DNA of 64,000 bases from Rhodanobacter sp. (GCA_030148505.1 JASBTI010000027.1:1-64000); one strand, 5' to 3'; positions 35,367-44,626 are shown, numbered from the stretch's first letter. Numbers and translations: made by a program. Notes: a model not told the origin generated them from the letters alone.

Positions 35367-36104
35367 TCAGCTCTTGCGCTTGCTCTGTTCCCCGCGTTCA
35401 TGGGCTTGCCCATGGGTCGCCTCGTGGGAAGACACCGGCGCCGACGCCGAGGCTTGATGCGTGTCCATGCCACCGGGTGTCGTCGAAACGCCTTCGGCGC
35501 CCGGCCAGCTCGGCCCCTGTCGCACCCGCTCGTGCTTGGCATCGAGCAGCGCCTGGATATGCGCCACGGCCTCTTCCGGGCTGATATGCTGGATGGGTTG
35601 ATCGGCAACAGCCCGCTCGCGAGTTGCGTTCCTGACTGCAGACTTGCGGGGCGTCGCTTTGGAGGCTGGCGCTGGCTTGGCCGTCCCCTTGCGACCGACG
35701 GGGGCACCGGCCTTCTTGACCGCCACCTTCCGCGCCACAGGTTTGCGGGGGACGACCTTTTTCGCCGCCGCCTTGCGGGGTGCGGCCTTGCGGACAAGCG
35801 GTTTTCCGGCAGCCGCCTTTTTTGCCGCCGGCTTCTTGGCGGCAGGCTTCCCAGCCACTTTCTTCTTCGCAGCAACCTTTCGCACCGCAGGCTTCTTCGA
35901 CACCGCTTTCTTTGCGGCGGACTTCGTCGCGGCAGGCTTGCTGGGCGTCACCTTCTTCGCCACGGTCTTTTTGGCTGTGGCCGCGCCGCCTAACGACTTT
36001 CCGGGGCTGGTCTTTTTCGCTGTGCTGTTGCGGACCGCTGCTTTCTTGGTGGGAGCTTTCTTTGCCGCGGACTTCTTCGCAGCCGACTTGCGGGTCATAG
36101 CCAT
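35367..36104 (-). CDS. histone H1-like Lys/Ala-rich DNA-binding protein
   Basis: 245 residues. About residues 1-160 are repeats of the type AAKKPAAKK, KKAVSKKPAV and KKVVPRKPVA, like the C-terminal tails of histone H1 and of AlgP/BpH-type bacterial proteins, and should bind DNA through charge. The last 80 residues are different: an amphipathic PIQHISPEEAVAHIQALLDAKHERV and a disordered Gln/His/Glu tail. An AGGAGA ribosome site supports the ATG at 36104. The number of repeats is expected to vary between strains. No partner is adjacent. Confidence 0.85.
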   Translation of the reverse strand: MAMTRKSAAKKSAAKKAPTKKAAVRNSTAKKTSPGKSLGGAATAKKTVAKKVTPSKPAATKSAAKKAVSKKPAVRKVAAKKKVAGKPAAKKPAAKKAAAGKPLVRKAAPRKAAAKKVVPRKPVARKVAVKKAGAPVGRKGTAKPAPASKATPRKSAVRNATRERAVADQPIQHISPEEAVAHIQALLDAKHERVRQGPSWPGAEGVSTTPGGMDTHQASASAPVSSHEATHGQAHERGEQSKRKS

Positions 36105-36206
36105 GCGTCTGTTCTCCTGCGGTGGTCGATGGGTTGCGGGACCAGTATGCGCGCCTTCATCTTCGCTGGCATCACTCTTCACGAAATCCGCTCAGGCAGC
36201 ACTCAG

Positions 36207-36812
36207 TCAGCCACGGGGATGCGACAGCGCAAACAGGAAATGGGCCAATATCCGATGATTCACCAGGATGGTGAAAAGCACGCCGTAAGCCGCCCCCCAC
36301 AGATGCGCGCTGTGATTGACGTTGTCCTGACCACGGCGATCCATGTAGATCGAATACGCCGTATACAGCACCGCGTAAACGATCGCCGGCATCGGAATCA
36401 CCAGGACGATGATCTGTTGCCACGGCGCCAGCAAAATATAGGAAAACAGTACCGCCGAAACCGCGCCGGATGCACCCAGGCTCCGGTAGTTCGGATTGTC
36501 TCGATTCTTCAGATACGTCGGCAGGATCGATACCACCAACCCACCGATATAGAACAGCACAAAACCGAGTGGGCCGAGTTGGTCGGTAAAAAACGGCTCC
36601 ATGGCGCGACCGAAAAAATACAGCGTGAACATGTTGAACAGCAGATGGCCAAAATCCGCATGCACCACGCCATAGGTCACCAGCCGATGGTACTCACGCT
36701 GGCGGGTGATCGCCGGTGGCCACAGGATCAAGTCATTCATCAACCGGCTATTGTTGAATGCCATGTAGGAAACGATGCAGGTGATCGCAATGATGATCAG
36801 GGTAATAGCCAT
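36207..36812 (-). CDS. rhomboid-family intramembrane serine protease
   Basis: 201 residues with six hydrophobic segments. The catalytic Ser is in LGASGAVSA (S115), and the His is in NHSAHLWGAAYG (probably H170). The N-terminal HADFGHLLFNMFTLYFFG (about 51-68) is the conserved HxxxN region that supports the oxyanion hole. It lacks the cytoplasmic N-terminal domain of GlpG, so it is a basic six-helix form. Substrates are unknown. It lies about 100 bases upstream of the H1-like gene on the same strand. Confidence 0.93.
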   Translation of the reverse strand: MAITLIIIAITCIVSYMAFNNSRLMNDLILWPPAITRQREYHRLVTYGVVHADFGHLLFNMFTLYFFGRAMEPFFTDQLGPLGFVLFYIGGLVVSILPTYLKNRDNPNYRSLGASGAVSAVLFSYILLAPWQQIIVLVIPMPAIVYAVLYTAYSIYMDRRGQDNVNHSAHLWGAAYGVLFTILVNHRILAHFLFALSHPRG

Positions 36813-37022
36813 AAACGGTTCCGCGACAGACCAGCAAAAGTGGGCATCTTGGCCTCCCGCTGCTCTCTTGTCGACTCTGCACGGCCACCATTTCCCGGAT
36901 TTGATGGCGACTTGCCCGCGGCGTGGTGAGGGCGATATACCGAAATATCACTGCCGCCCCTGACCCCATCCCGCTATCATTCCGCGCTTTGAATGGCGGC
37001 TGCCGGCTGGCCAATGGATACC

Positions 37023-37952
37023 ATGAAAACAATCCGCTACCTGCATCTGGATGTCTTTGCCGCCACCCTGGGCGGTGGTAACCACCTCGGCGTGGTGGTC
37101 GGAGCCGATGACTGGAGCGTCGAGGCAATGCAGCGCTTTGCGCAATGGACGGCGCTGGTCGAGACCACGTTCCTGCTGCCGCCCACGGACCCGAAGGCCA
37201 GCTACCGTGTGCGCATTTTCACCCCGCATCGGGAAATCCCGTTTGCCGGCCACCCCAGCATTGGCAGCGCCCATGTGGCGCTGCAATGCGGCTTGGCGAA
37301 AATTCATCACGGCCTGCTTTGGCAGGAGTGCGCCGCCGGCGTATTGCCGATCCGGGTGGAAGGCATTGGCACCGCCCGCGACCTGCTACTGCAGGCTCCT
37401 GACGCGCGCATTATCAGCCATGGTCGCGATGCACACCCGCTGCTGGCCGCCGCCCTGGTCGGCAGCAGCCCGGGAGTACTTGCGCCCGCTCTGGTCGATG
37501 GTGGTCGACGCTGGTGGTTGAGCGAGGTGGCGGACGAAGCCAGCCTGCGCGCGTGGCGACCCGATCACGCCGCGATTCTCGCGCTGGCCCAAGCCACCGA
37601 CAGCATGGGGCTATGTGTCTTTGCCCGGGCCGCACACGCCGATCATCAACTGGCGGTACGCGCCTTCCCGGCAGGGGTCGGCATCGTCGAAGACCCGGCG
37701 TCCGGTGCGGCCAATGGACTGATTGCTGCCTACATCGCCGAGACGGAGCCCGAAGGCGCTCTTGCCCAAGGCTATCGGGTCAGCCAAGGCCGGGAAATCG
37801 GCCACGATGCGCGTCTGGTAGTGCGTATCGACAAACAGGCGATCTGGACGGGCGGGCACAGTCACACGGTAGTAGACGGTGTGCTGGACTGGCCATTGGG
37901 GGAGTCGGATCATGGCGCTCTCGACCAGCAGCCCCTGAGGAAAGCGCAATAA
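37023..37952 (+). CDS. PhzF-family isomerase-like protein
   Basis: 309 residues with the two-lobed diaminopimelate-epimerase fold. Landmarks are LDVFAATLGGGNHLGVVV, the catalytic Glu region ALVETTFLLPP, FTPHREIPFAGHPSIGSA and the second-lobe EDPASGAANGLIAAYI. PhzF itself isomerises dihydrohydroxyanthranilate in phenazine synthesis, but no other phenazine gene is present, so this is one of the many PhzF paralogues of unknown substrate. The ATG at 37023 gives the standard start; one three codons earlier is possible. Confidence 0.9.
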   Translation: MKTIRYLHLDVFAATLGGGNHLGVVVGADDWSVEAMQRFAQWTALVETTFLLPPTDPKASYRVRIFTPHREIPFAGHPSIGSAHVALQCGLAKIHHGLLWQECAAGVLPIRVEGIGTARDLLLQAPDARIISHGRDAHPLLAAALVGSSPGVLAPALVDGGRRWWLSEVADEASLRAWRPDHAAILALAQATDSMGLCVFARAAHADHQLAVRAFPAGVGIVEDPASGAANGLIAAYIAETEPEGALAQGYRVSQGREIGHDARLVVRIDKQAIWTGGHSHTVVDGVLDWPLGESDHGALDQQPLRKAQ

Positions 37953-38084
37953 CGCACAAAGTGAATCGGGCCTCTCCCTTGGCCGAGTCGCCTCATCGCA
38001 AGAACCCAGGGCGCTTCCTGCCGGGATGGCTCCGGTCACGAGAATGCTTCCGCCACGCAGTGGCGGCATGACGTTTGCGATGGC

Positions 38085-39005
38085 TCAACGCCCCTCTTGC
38101 GACCGAGCGGAACCTTCGAGCGAATCGCGCTCATCAAGATGGGCCCGGCGTGCCGCCACCCGTGCCAGGGCCGACCAATCCAGATCTTCATCACCTTCGG
38201 CCAAAGCCTCCAGAAGGCTGTCCCGCAGCACTCCCGCAAACGGCAGCGGTACCCGCGCTGCCTCGCCGGCCGCCTGCGCCAGCCCGATATCCTTGAAGCC
38301 CAGCGGCAAGGCGAACCCGGCCGGCTTGAAACGCTGCTCCGCAATCAACTTGCCGTAACCCTGATAAGCCGGCGAAGCGAACAAGGTGTTGGTCATCACC
38401 TCGAGGAAGTCAGCGGCACTGACGCCGTAGGCACGGGTCAATGCGGTGGCCTCGGCCATGCTTTCGATCGCCGTCGCCAGCATGAAATTGCCGGCGATCT
38501 TTACCACATTGGCGCGGTCCGGCGTATCGCCCAGCGGCCATAGCTTGCTGCCCATGGCCTGCAGCAGCGGAACCACCTTCTCGATCGCCGCAGGCTTGCC
38601 CGCCACCAAAATATTCAACGTTGCCGCCGCAGCCATGTCCGGGCGGCCGAATACGGGAGCCGCCACGTAGCCGAGACCGCGTCTTGCATGTTCCTCGGTC
38701 AGCTCCCGCGCCAGTGCCACCGAAATCGTGGCGTGATTCACGTGCACGGTGCCGGGGTCCATCGCATCCAGCAATCCTCCCTGCAGAACCACTTCACGCA
38801 CGGCCTGATCGTTCGCCAGCATGCTGCACACGACGCTGCCCTGGGCAGCCCGTTCGGGCGTCGATGCCACTTTGGCACCCAGGGACGCCAGCGGTTTGCA
38901 CGCTGCGGGCGAACGATTCCATACCGACACCGCATGTCCCGCGGCGATGAGATTGCTGGCCATGGCACTGCCCATCGCGCCCAGGCCGATAAATCCGACT
39001 CGCAT
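38085..39005 (-). CDS. beta-hydroxyacid dehydrogenase (3-hydroxyisobutyrate dehydrogenase-like)
   Basis: 306 residues. The NAD(P) motif GFIGLGAMGSAMASNL starts at residue 4 and is followed by WNRSP, where Asn-Arg instead of an acidic residue after the second strand suggests NADP preference. The catalytic Lys is in NVVKIAGNFML (about 170). The usual substrate-binding DxSTxxP is replaced by NHATISV, and the domain-linking VAAPVFGRPDMAAAATL is present, a pattern seen in the glyoxylate/succinic semialdehyde reductase-like or imine-reductase-like branch. The substrate is not known. It converges with the PhzF-like gene. Confidence 0.88.
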   Translation of the reverse strand: MRVGFIGLGAMGSAMASNLIAAGHAVSVWNRSPAACKPLASLGAKVASTPERAAQGSVVCSMLANDQAVREVVLQGGLLDAMDPGTVHVNHATISVALARELTEEHARRGLGYVAAPVFGRPDMAAAATLNILVAGKPAAIEKVVPLLQAMGSKLWPLGDTPDRANVVKIAGNFMLATAIESMAEATALTRAYGVSAADFLEVMTNTLFASPAYQGYGKLIAEQRFKPAGFALPLGFKDIGLAQAAGEAARVPLPFAGVLRDSLLEALAEGDEDLDWSALARVAARRAHLDERDSLEGSARSQEGR

Positions 39006-39138
39006 AGAAAGATCCTAGTCAATTGATTGCCGTTGTCACTCGATCACAGCGGAGGTCGAGACCACGCGAAATGAGGCAACGTCCCATGATCCGATCCCAC
39101 CCCCAACGAGGCCAGGCCTACCATCACTCCAGACGCCC

Positions 39139-39684
39139 TCAGTAGGGTTCGAATGCCACGTGATTCTTGCGCAACAAGCGCACCATGAACGCCCGCCATG
39201 GACGATTTGGCACCCATACTCGGGTGACCGCAGCGTACGCATAGTCCGGATCTTCCCTGCCGACGATGACGCGATACAGGAAGACCATGCTCGATGCCCG
39301 CATGTTGACCTGACAATGCACCAGGACCTTGCCTCCCTCGAAGTTTTGCATCGCCGAGGAAAAAGTGGCGAAGTCGGCCTCCGTCGGATGCTGAAAGTGG
39401 ACCGGAATGTTCACATAGGCGACCCCCTGGCGCTCGACGATGGCCGCCTCATCGTGCACGGCATCGGACACAGTCGGCGGCGCGAGATAGATGTCAGCAG
39501 TGAATCCCCGGGACGCCAGGGAGGCCAATGCATCTCGGCTAGGCTGTCCCGCCGTGACCAGATGCGGCGAGATGACCACGACGTTCGGCGCGTCAAAGGG
39601 TGCCGGCGGAGTGGCCGTCGCGGGGCCGACGAAAGCGGCGAAAAGAGCCATAACGACGCCACCCGAAATAATTTTCACGCTCAT
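39139..39684 (-). CDS. exported protein tyrosine phosphatase-like protein
   Basis: 181 residues with a signal peptide (1-24, ending ATA). The catalytic loop is VLVHCQVNMRAS, with C124 and R129, that is Cys-x4-Arg, one residue shorter than the usual Cys-x5-Arg. This shorter loop is found in the DUF442-type/BLH phosphatase-like group. The start PNVVVISPHLVTAGQPSRDAL (GQP motif) and ADIYLAPP also match that group. It should act in the periplasm. The ATG at 39684 has GGAG upstream. Activity is uncertain because of the short loop and lack of a nearby general-acid assignment. Confidence 0.8.
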   Translation of the reverse strand: MSVKIISGGVVMALFAAFVGPATATPPAPFDAPNVVVISPHLVTAGQPSRDALASLASRGFTADIYLAPPTVSDAVHDEAAIVERQGVAYVNIPVHFQHPTEADFATFSSAMQNFEGGKVLVHCQVNMRASSMVFLYRVIVGREDPDYAYAAVTRVWVPNRPWRAFMVRLLRKNHVAFEPY

Positions 39685-39737
39685 GCAAGCTCCTCCCCAC
39701 GTGCTTGTTCCTTATCGTGCTGCACCGAAGCGGTGGG

Positions 39738-40163
39738 TCAAGGTGTACGTTCGACATACGCGACATTGGCTATCCAGTTTTGCTTTCGCCGTGCGATGCG
39801 CACACATTTTTCCTCGTTATCGAGATGCACGGACTCATGCCGAAACAGCGAGGGATCGATGTCGTCCAATGCCTGCACATTGACTACCGCATAGAGGCGG
39901 CCCTCGATGCAACTGGTAGCGACCGACACCACGCCGCAACGCGCACAAACCAGAAAGTCGGCGGTCGCCGTTCCGAAGGCGTAGCGCGATACCAGCGAGG
40001 GATCGCTGATATGGATCTTCAGGATGCCTTGGGGTTGAGACGTCCAGAGTCCACCATGCCGGGCGCAGAACGAACAAGCGCAGGCGCGCGCAGGAATTCC
40101 GGTGGACTCAAGCTCCCAATCGAGATCGAAACAGAGGTTGCCGCAATGGCAGCGGCCATGCAT
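39738..40163 (-). CDS. GFA-family (CENP-V/glutathione-dependent formaldehyde-activating-like) zinc protein
   Basis: 141 residues. The GFA zinc sites appear as GRCHCGNLCFDL near the start, ARACACSFCARHGGLW (about 26-41), and LVCARCGVVSVA (about 75). The family holds two zinc ions through such Cys clusters; the founding member helps form S-hydroxymethylglutathione, but many members have no known activity. The start at 40163 places the first Cys motif four residues in, which is typical. The longer open frame upstream lacks resemblance. Confidence 0.85.
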   Translation of the reverse strand: MHGRCHCGNLCFDLDWELESTGIPARACACSFCARHGGLWTSQPQGILKIHISDPSLVSRYAFGTATADFLVCARCGVVSVATSCIEGRLYAVVNVQALDDIDPSLFRHESVHLDNEEKCVRIARRKQNWIANVAYVERTP

Positions 40164-40668
40164 CAACAGGCTCACGCACCACCCCGTCCGCGCTAGTTGG
40201 CATTGAATGCTGGAAGGTCGCCGCGATGGCGTCAAGCACCCCTCGAACCGCATGGCGAATACACGCTCCCACCAACACCGCATGAACGGTGGTACAGACG
40301 GAGGTACGCAGGGCACCTGGGTCACGAGCTCCTCCCCAGCCGGCACAAAAAAGTCCGTCCGTGCGTCAGCCTTCGGCGGGCCCCGCGCGGCATCGCAAAC
40401 AGAAATTTTCATGCTGCCGCGCAACAAAAAGTAGCTGCAAAAAAGGCTAAACGCATGATTACAAAATGAATACCCAGCGGGGTATGGTGACTTGATAAAA
40501 CTTCGCCGCTCCATCGAGCTCTACATACTGTTTGCGTAGTCGCAAAGCCGTGCCACTATCCCCCCGTCCTCAAATTCCGAGCGACTCGGGAAGCGGGACG
40601 TTGCGCGCCGCCCTAAGGTCTTCAAGGCGACGTTTTCCGATCAACACACAATGAGGGGTGTGGCAACT
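40164..40668. other. non-coding stretch, nothing recognised
   Basis: About 500 bases between the GFA gene and the DsrE-like gene. Short open frames do not look protein-coding. The right end contains the ribosome site GAGGGGTG (about 40652-40659) of the next gene. No RNA motif, repeat or clear promoter was found. Confidence 0.4.
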
Positions 40669-41133
40669 ATGAATGTCCACAAAAAGCTTGGCTTTCTGTT
40701 ACTGGCTTTGATGTATCTCATTCCCGCAGCGACATTTGCGGCGGTGAAAATGCCTCCGATCCAGCAAAAGCCGTTCTCGACAACACACATCGTTTTGCAG
40801 ATCAGCGATGCCAGCCCGGTGACCCAGAACCTGATCCTCAACGTCGCCGGCAACTTGATGACCTACTACGGTCCGGACAAACTCGATCTGGAAATCGTCG
40901 CCTACGGTCCCGGACTCAAACTGCTTCTGGCCAATAACGTCAATGCCTCGCGCATCCACAATCTGGCAAAGAGCTACGACGTCAAATTCGATGCCTGCGA
41001 AAACACCTTGAACGCGTTCACCAAAAAGCTGGGCCATGCGCCGAAGCTGAACTCGGAATCACAGCTTGTGCCGGCAGGGGCCGCGCGCATCGTTGATCTC
41101 GTCCAGCACGGCTACGTGCTGATCCGGCCCTGA
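40669..41133 (+). CDS. exported DsrE-like protein
   Basis: 154 residues with a signal peptide (1-24, PAATFAA). The mature part (HIVLQISDASPVTQNLILNV, then LDLEIVAYGPGLKLLLAN, and YDVKFDACENTLNAF) follows the DsrE/F fold, including the conserved Cys in the DACENTL segment that corresponds to the sulfur-carrying Cys of DsrE/TusD-type proteins. Being exported, it is of the periplasmic branch found near thiosulfate and cytochrome genes. The ATG at 40669, after GAGGGGTG, is preferred to the one six codons earlier. A large porin gene follows 165 bases later on the same strand. Confidence 0.85.
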   Translation: MNVHKKLGFLLLALMYLIPAATFAAVKMPPIQQKPFSTTHIVLQISDASPVTQNLILNVAGNLMTYYGPDKLDLEIVAYGPGLKLLLANNVNASRIHNLAKSYDVKFDACENTLNAFTKKLGHAPKLNSESQLVPAGAARIVDLVQHGYVLIRP

Positions 41134-41298
41134 GCCCCACATTACTAAAATATTTCTGATTTCCAGGCTATCGCGTCCTGATCAAGCCCGCTGCGGTTCG
41201 TATCCGCGACGCTTCAACGCCATCACGGGACCACGAAACACACTGACAGGGCGGGCACCGCGCACTGGAAAATCACTGCAATCGGGAGGGATTGTTTT

Positions 41299-42729
41299 AT
41301 GAGCTTTGCTTCGAAGAAAATCGTCACGAAAGCCGCACTGGCTGCCGCGATCCTGTCGGCATCGGGCTTCGCCCAGTATGCGCAGGCCGCGAACTGGCTG
41401 CAGCTCTACAATACCGAGCCACCGGGCGTCGCCCCGGCCGTCAAGGTATGGGGTTTCGTCCAGCCGGACTACGCCTCGGCGCAGGGGAACGCGGTTACCG
41501 GACTGATGGGCCCACCGTCGGTAACAGCCTTCAACGGCACAGTGCCGAATTTCAACCTGATCGGCCCGGATCTCAAGAGTTCCAACACCTTCAATCTGCT
41601 ACGTGCCCGTATCGGCATGCGAGGCACCTTGTCGCCGCTGGACGACAAGCTGACCTATTTCGTGCTGGCCGAATTCGGCAACAACGGACTGACCCACTTT
41701 TCGGGTAAGCACCCGGTGATGACTGATGCTTTCGTCACCTGGAATGCCTCGGAAGTGGCACGCTTCTCGATCGGACTGCAAAAGGTACCCGGGGGTTGGG
41801 AATCACGGGTCGGCATTCCGGTGCTTCCCTTCGTCAACTACTCTACCGCGAGTTTGCAAAACACACTCGAGCGCTTCATCAGTCCGAACGCAGCGGTCAC
41901 CGCAACCACCAATGGTGGCTACCAGTTTGTGCCTTCGAGTAGCAATGTCGAGGGTTACGGTGCATTTCGCGATATCGGCGTGAAGGTGTTCAACTGGTTC
42001 AATCGTGGCCCCTGGGAGTATGCCTACGCCTTCATGGTCGGTAATGGTGGCCCGATCACCTCGACCAGCAGCACGAACGGCCTCGACACCTATGGCATGC
42101 TTCGCACCAGCTACGTTTTTGACGGCAAGGGCCCCTACCGCAACGATGCCGGCGTCTGGGCGTGGTTCCACAATGGACAGCGCAAAATCAACCAGATCGG
42201 CACCCACGATATCAAGCGTTGGGGCGTAGGCGGTGAATACAGTCGCAATCAGCGCAAGACAGGCGGCTATTCCATGCACGCCGGATACATGCACGCCAGC
42301 GGATGGATCCTCGCACCGGCACCGTTCCAGTATGACGGCTCAACGGCGAGCAATTACACAGGTCCTGCACTGGGGGCCTACAACAATTTGACCCAATGGA
42401 CGATCTATCCTGGCAGCAACAACACCTCCTCGGGTGTCTATGCCCAGGGTGGCTACTTCGTGGCCCACAACATCGAATTGCAGTTGCGTTATGACGAATA
42501 CAATCGGCTGAAGAATGACCCGGCACTTCAACGCGACTTCAAGACATGGACCGTCGGTGCACAGTATTACCTGACCAACAATACTCGACTCACGCTGAAC
42601 TACGCGATTCAGAAACTGACGGTGCCGCATCCCGATGCGATCACCAATCCCGTGCAACGCAACAACGCACAGGCCATTGCCCGGTCCATGGGCAACCGTC
42701 TTGATTTGCAGCTGACGGCACAATTCTAG
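41299..42729 (+). CDS. large outer-membrane porin
   Basis: 476 residues. Signal peptide 1-30 (YAQA/AN). The rest is alternating beta-strand sequence with many aromatic girdle residues, ending LDLQLTAQF with the terminal Phe recognised by the BAM complex. Strand pairs such as FNLLRARIGMRGTLSPLDD and GAQYYLTNNTRLTLNYAI resemble OprP/OprO-type or general porin families, but I cannot name the substrate. A strong GGGAGGGATT ribosome site and a strong terminator suggest high expression. It probably forms one unit, possibly with the DsrE-like gene in front. Confidence 0.85.
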   Translation: MSFASKKIVTKAALAAAILSASGFAQYAQAANWLQLYNTEPPGVAPAVKVWGFVQPDYASAQGNAVTGLMGPPSVTAFNGTVPNFNLIGPDLKSSNTFNLLRARIGMRGTLSPLDDKLTYFVLAEFGNNGLTHFSGKHPVMTDAFVTWNASEVARFSIGLQKVPGGWESRVGIPVLPFVNYSTASLQNTLERFISPNAAVTATTNGGYQFVPSSSNVEGYGAFRDIGVKVFNWFNRGPWEYAYAFMVGNGGPITSTSSTNGLDTYGMLRTSYVFDGKGPYRNDAGVWAWFHNGQRKINQIGTHDIKRWGVGGEYSRNQRKTGGYSMHAGYMHASGWILAPAPFQYDGSTASNYTGPALGAYNNLTQWTIYPGSNNTSSGVYAQGGYFVAHNIELQLRYDEYNRLKNDPALQRDFKTWTVGAQYYLTNNTRLTLNYAIQKLTVPHPDAITNPVQRNNAQAIARSMGNRLDLQLTAQF

Positions 42730-42753
42730 GATCGCCACCGTCGCACTCCCAAG

Positions 42754-42783
42754 GCCCTGACGCAGATTGCGTCAGGGCTTTTT
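42754..42783 (+). terminator. strong rho-independent terminator after the porin gene
   Basis: GCCCTGACGC (42754-42763) and GCGTCAGGGC (42769-42778) form a perfect 10-bp stem with a five-base loop followed by five T. Confidence 0.95.
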
Positions 42784-42802
42784 CGTATGCGAGCCATGCA
42801 AG

Positions 42803-44032
42803 CTAAGCCACTTCGCCTGCTGCCTGTCCCGATGCCCAGGCCCATTGGAAGTTGTACCCTCCGAGCCAACCGGTGACATCCACCACTTCACCAATGAAGT
42901 ACAAACCGGGCACCCGCTTCGATTGCATGCTGCTGGAGGAAAGTTCGTCAGTATCGACCCCGCCCAGGGTGACTTCGGCAGTACGATAGCCTTCGGTACC
43001 GCTGGCGGTAACCGACCAGGCATTGATCTGCCCGCCGATCTCCACGAGCTCGGCTTCGCGATATTGGCGCATCGGCCGGCTCTCGAACCATTGCTCGCAC
43101 AGGCGCTGCGCCAACCGTTTTGGCAACCGATCGGCCAATACGGTTTTCAGCTCGGCCACGGGACGCGCGAGGCGCTGCTGGGTAAGCCATATTGCGGCAT
43201 CCTGATCCGGCAGCAGGTCGATGCGCAGGTCGTCGCCGGGTTGCCAGTACGAGGAAATCTGCAGCACTGACGGACCACTGATACCTCGATGGGTGAACAA
43301 CAGGGCGGCACGAAAGCTCTGCTTTCCCACCGAGGCTTGCACGACAGGGAGGGCCACTCCGGCCAGGTCCCGATAATGCTCCTGATGCTTGCCGCTAAGC
43401 GTCAATGGCACCAGGCCGGGCCGCGTCGCCAGCACGTTGTGGCCGAACTGGCGGGCCAGTTCATAACCCAACCCGCTGGCACCCATGCTGGGAATCGACA
43501 AACCACCGCTGGCCACCACCAGCGACTCGGCATTTACCTCGCCGCGCGTGGTCGTGAGGCTGAAACCCTGCGGAGTCTTGCGCACAGCTTGTACGCCACA
43601 ACGTGTCTCCACCGTGACCCCGGCAGCTGCACATTCGTCCAGCAGCATGCGTACGATCTGCTTGGAGGAATCATCGCAAAAAAGTTGGCCCAGTTCTTTT
43701 TCGTGATAGGCGATACGGTGCTCCTCCACCAGCGCGATGAAATCCCCCGGCGTATAACGGGCCAGTGCGGATTTGGAAAAGTGGGGATTGGCAGACAGGT
43801 AATGATCCGGCGTGACCCCCAGGTTGGTGAAGTTGCAGCGTCCGCCGCCCGACATCAGGATCTTCTTGCCTGCCTTGTTGGCGTGATCGACCAGCAACAC
43901 GCGCCGCCCGCGCTCGCCCGCGGCGATCGCACACATCAACCCTGCGGCGCCGGCACCGATGATCACTACGTCCACTTTCACTCGACCACCGTTCTGTTCG
44001 CTCCACGTCGTACCGCAATGCGCATTATCCAT
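42803..44032 (-). CDS. BaiN/HI0933-family FAD-dependent oxidoreductase
   Basis: 409 residues. The dinucleotide motif VVIIGAGAAGLMCAIAAGERG begins about residue 22 and is followed by the family block KILMSGGGRCNFTN. The C-terminal GGVDTDELSSSSMQSK and GLYFIGEVVDVTGWLGGYNFQWAWASG are diagnostic of the HI0933 group (E. coli YhiN). These bind FAD; reported relatives act on bile acids (BaiN), but the function in free-living bacteria is unknown. A shorter start near the GTG before VDVVIIG is possible. It diverges from yajQ. Confidence 0.93.
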   Translation of the reverse strand: MDNAHCGTTWSEQNGGRVKVDVVIIGAGAAGLMCAIAAGERGRRVLLVDHANKAGKKILMSGGGRCNFTNLGVTPDHYLSANPHFSKSALARYTPGDFIALVEEHRIAYHEKELGQLFCDDSSKQIVRMLLDECAAAGVTVETRCGVQAVRKTPQGFSLTTTRGEVNAESLVVASGGLSIPSMGASGLGYELARQFGHNVLATRPGLVPLTLSGKHQEHYRDLAGVALPVVQASVGKQSFRAALLFTHRGISGPSVLQISSYWQPGDDLRIDLLPDQDAAIWLTQQRLARPVAELKTVLADRLPKRLAQRLCEQWFESRPMRQYREAELVEIGGQINAWSVTASGTEGYRTAEVTLGGVDTDELSSSSMQSKRVPGLYFIGEVVDVTGWLGGYNFQWAWASGQAAGEVA

Positions 44033-44089
44033 CAGCCGCCCTGCGCCACATCGCTTACACTGAGGTACCGTCCATCATGAGCCGCCATC

Positions 44090-44572
44090 ATGCCCTCCTT
44101 TGACGTAATCTCCGAAGTCGACAAGCACGAGCTGACCAATGCCGTCGACCAGGCCAACCGCGAACTCGGCACCCGCTTCGACTTCAAGGGTCAGGACGCG
44201 TCATACACGCTCGACGATTTCGTGATCACGCAGAGCGCGCCGAGCGAATTCCAGCTGCAGCAGATGCTCGACATCCTGCGCGGACGACTGGTGGCCCGAA
44301 AAATCGACATCCGCGCACTCGAGATCGGCGACCCGGCTACCAACCTCGGTGGCTCGCGTCAGAAAATCAACGTCAAACAAGGCATCGAGCAAGCGATGGC
44401 GAAAAAGCTGGTGGCAGAACTGAAAGCCGCCAAGCTCAAGGTCGAAACGCAGATCAACGGCGACAAACTGCGGGTGACAGGCAAAAAACGCGATGATTTG
44501 CAGGCAGCGATGGCCTTGCTGCGCAAGTCCGAGGTAGAGCTGCCGCTGCAGTTCGACAACTTCCGCGACTGA
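44090..44572 (+). CDS. yajQ: YajQ-family nucleotide-binding protein
   Basis: 160 residues with the two ferredoxin-like repeats of YajQ: PSFDVISEVDKHELTNAVDQA at the start, RFDFKGQDASYTL, and a final QAAMALLRKSEVELPLQFDNFRD. In Xanthomonas a member of this family binds cyclic di-GMP and controls virulence genes through a transcription factor; other members bind RNA or tRNA. Length is that of the family. It stands alone between a divergent flavoprotein and the convergent yajD. Confidence 0.96.
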   Translation: MPSFDVISEVDKHELTNAVDQANRELGTRFDFKGQDASYTLDDFVITQSAPSEFQLQQMLDILRGRLVARKIDIRALEIGDPATNLGGSRQKINVKQGIEQAMAKKLVAELKAAKLKVETQINGDKLRVTGKKRDDLQAAMALLRKSEVELPLQFDNFRD

Positions 44573-44626
44573 CCCTGCCAGACCCGAAAACCGCGTTTCA
44601 GATCCCGCATTGCTGTCTGCGTCCCC

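Noticed and set aside
37023-37952. Phenazine biosynthesis on the basis of the PhzF-like gene
   Set aside because: No other phz gene is in the window, and PhzF paralogues are common outside phenazine producers.
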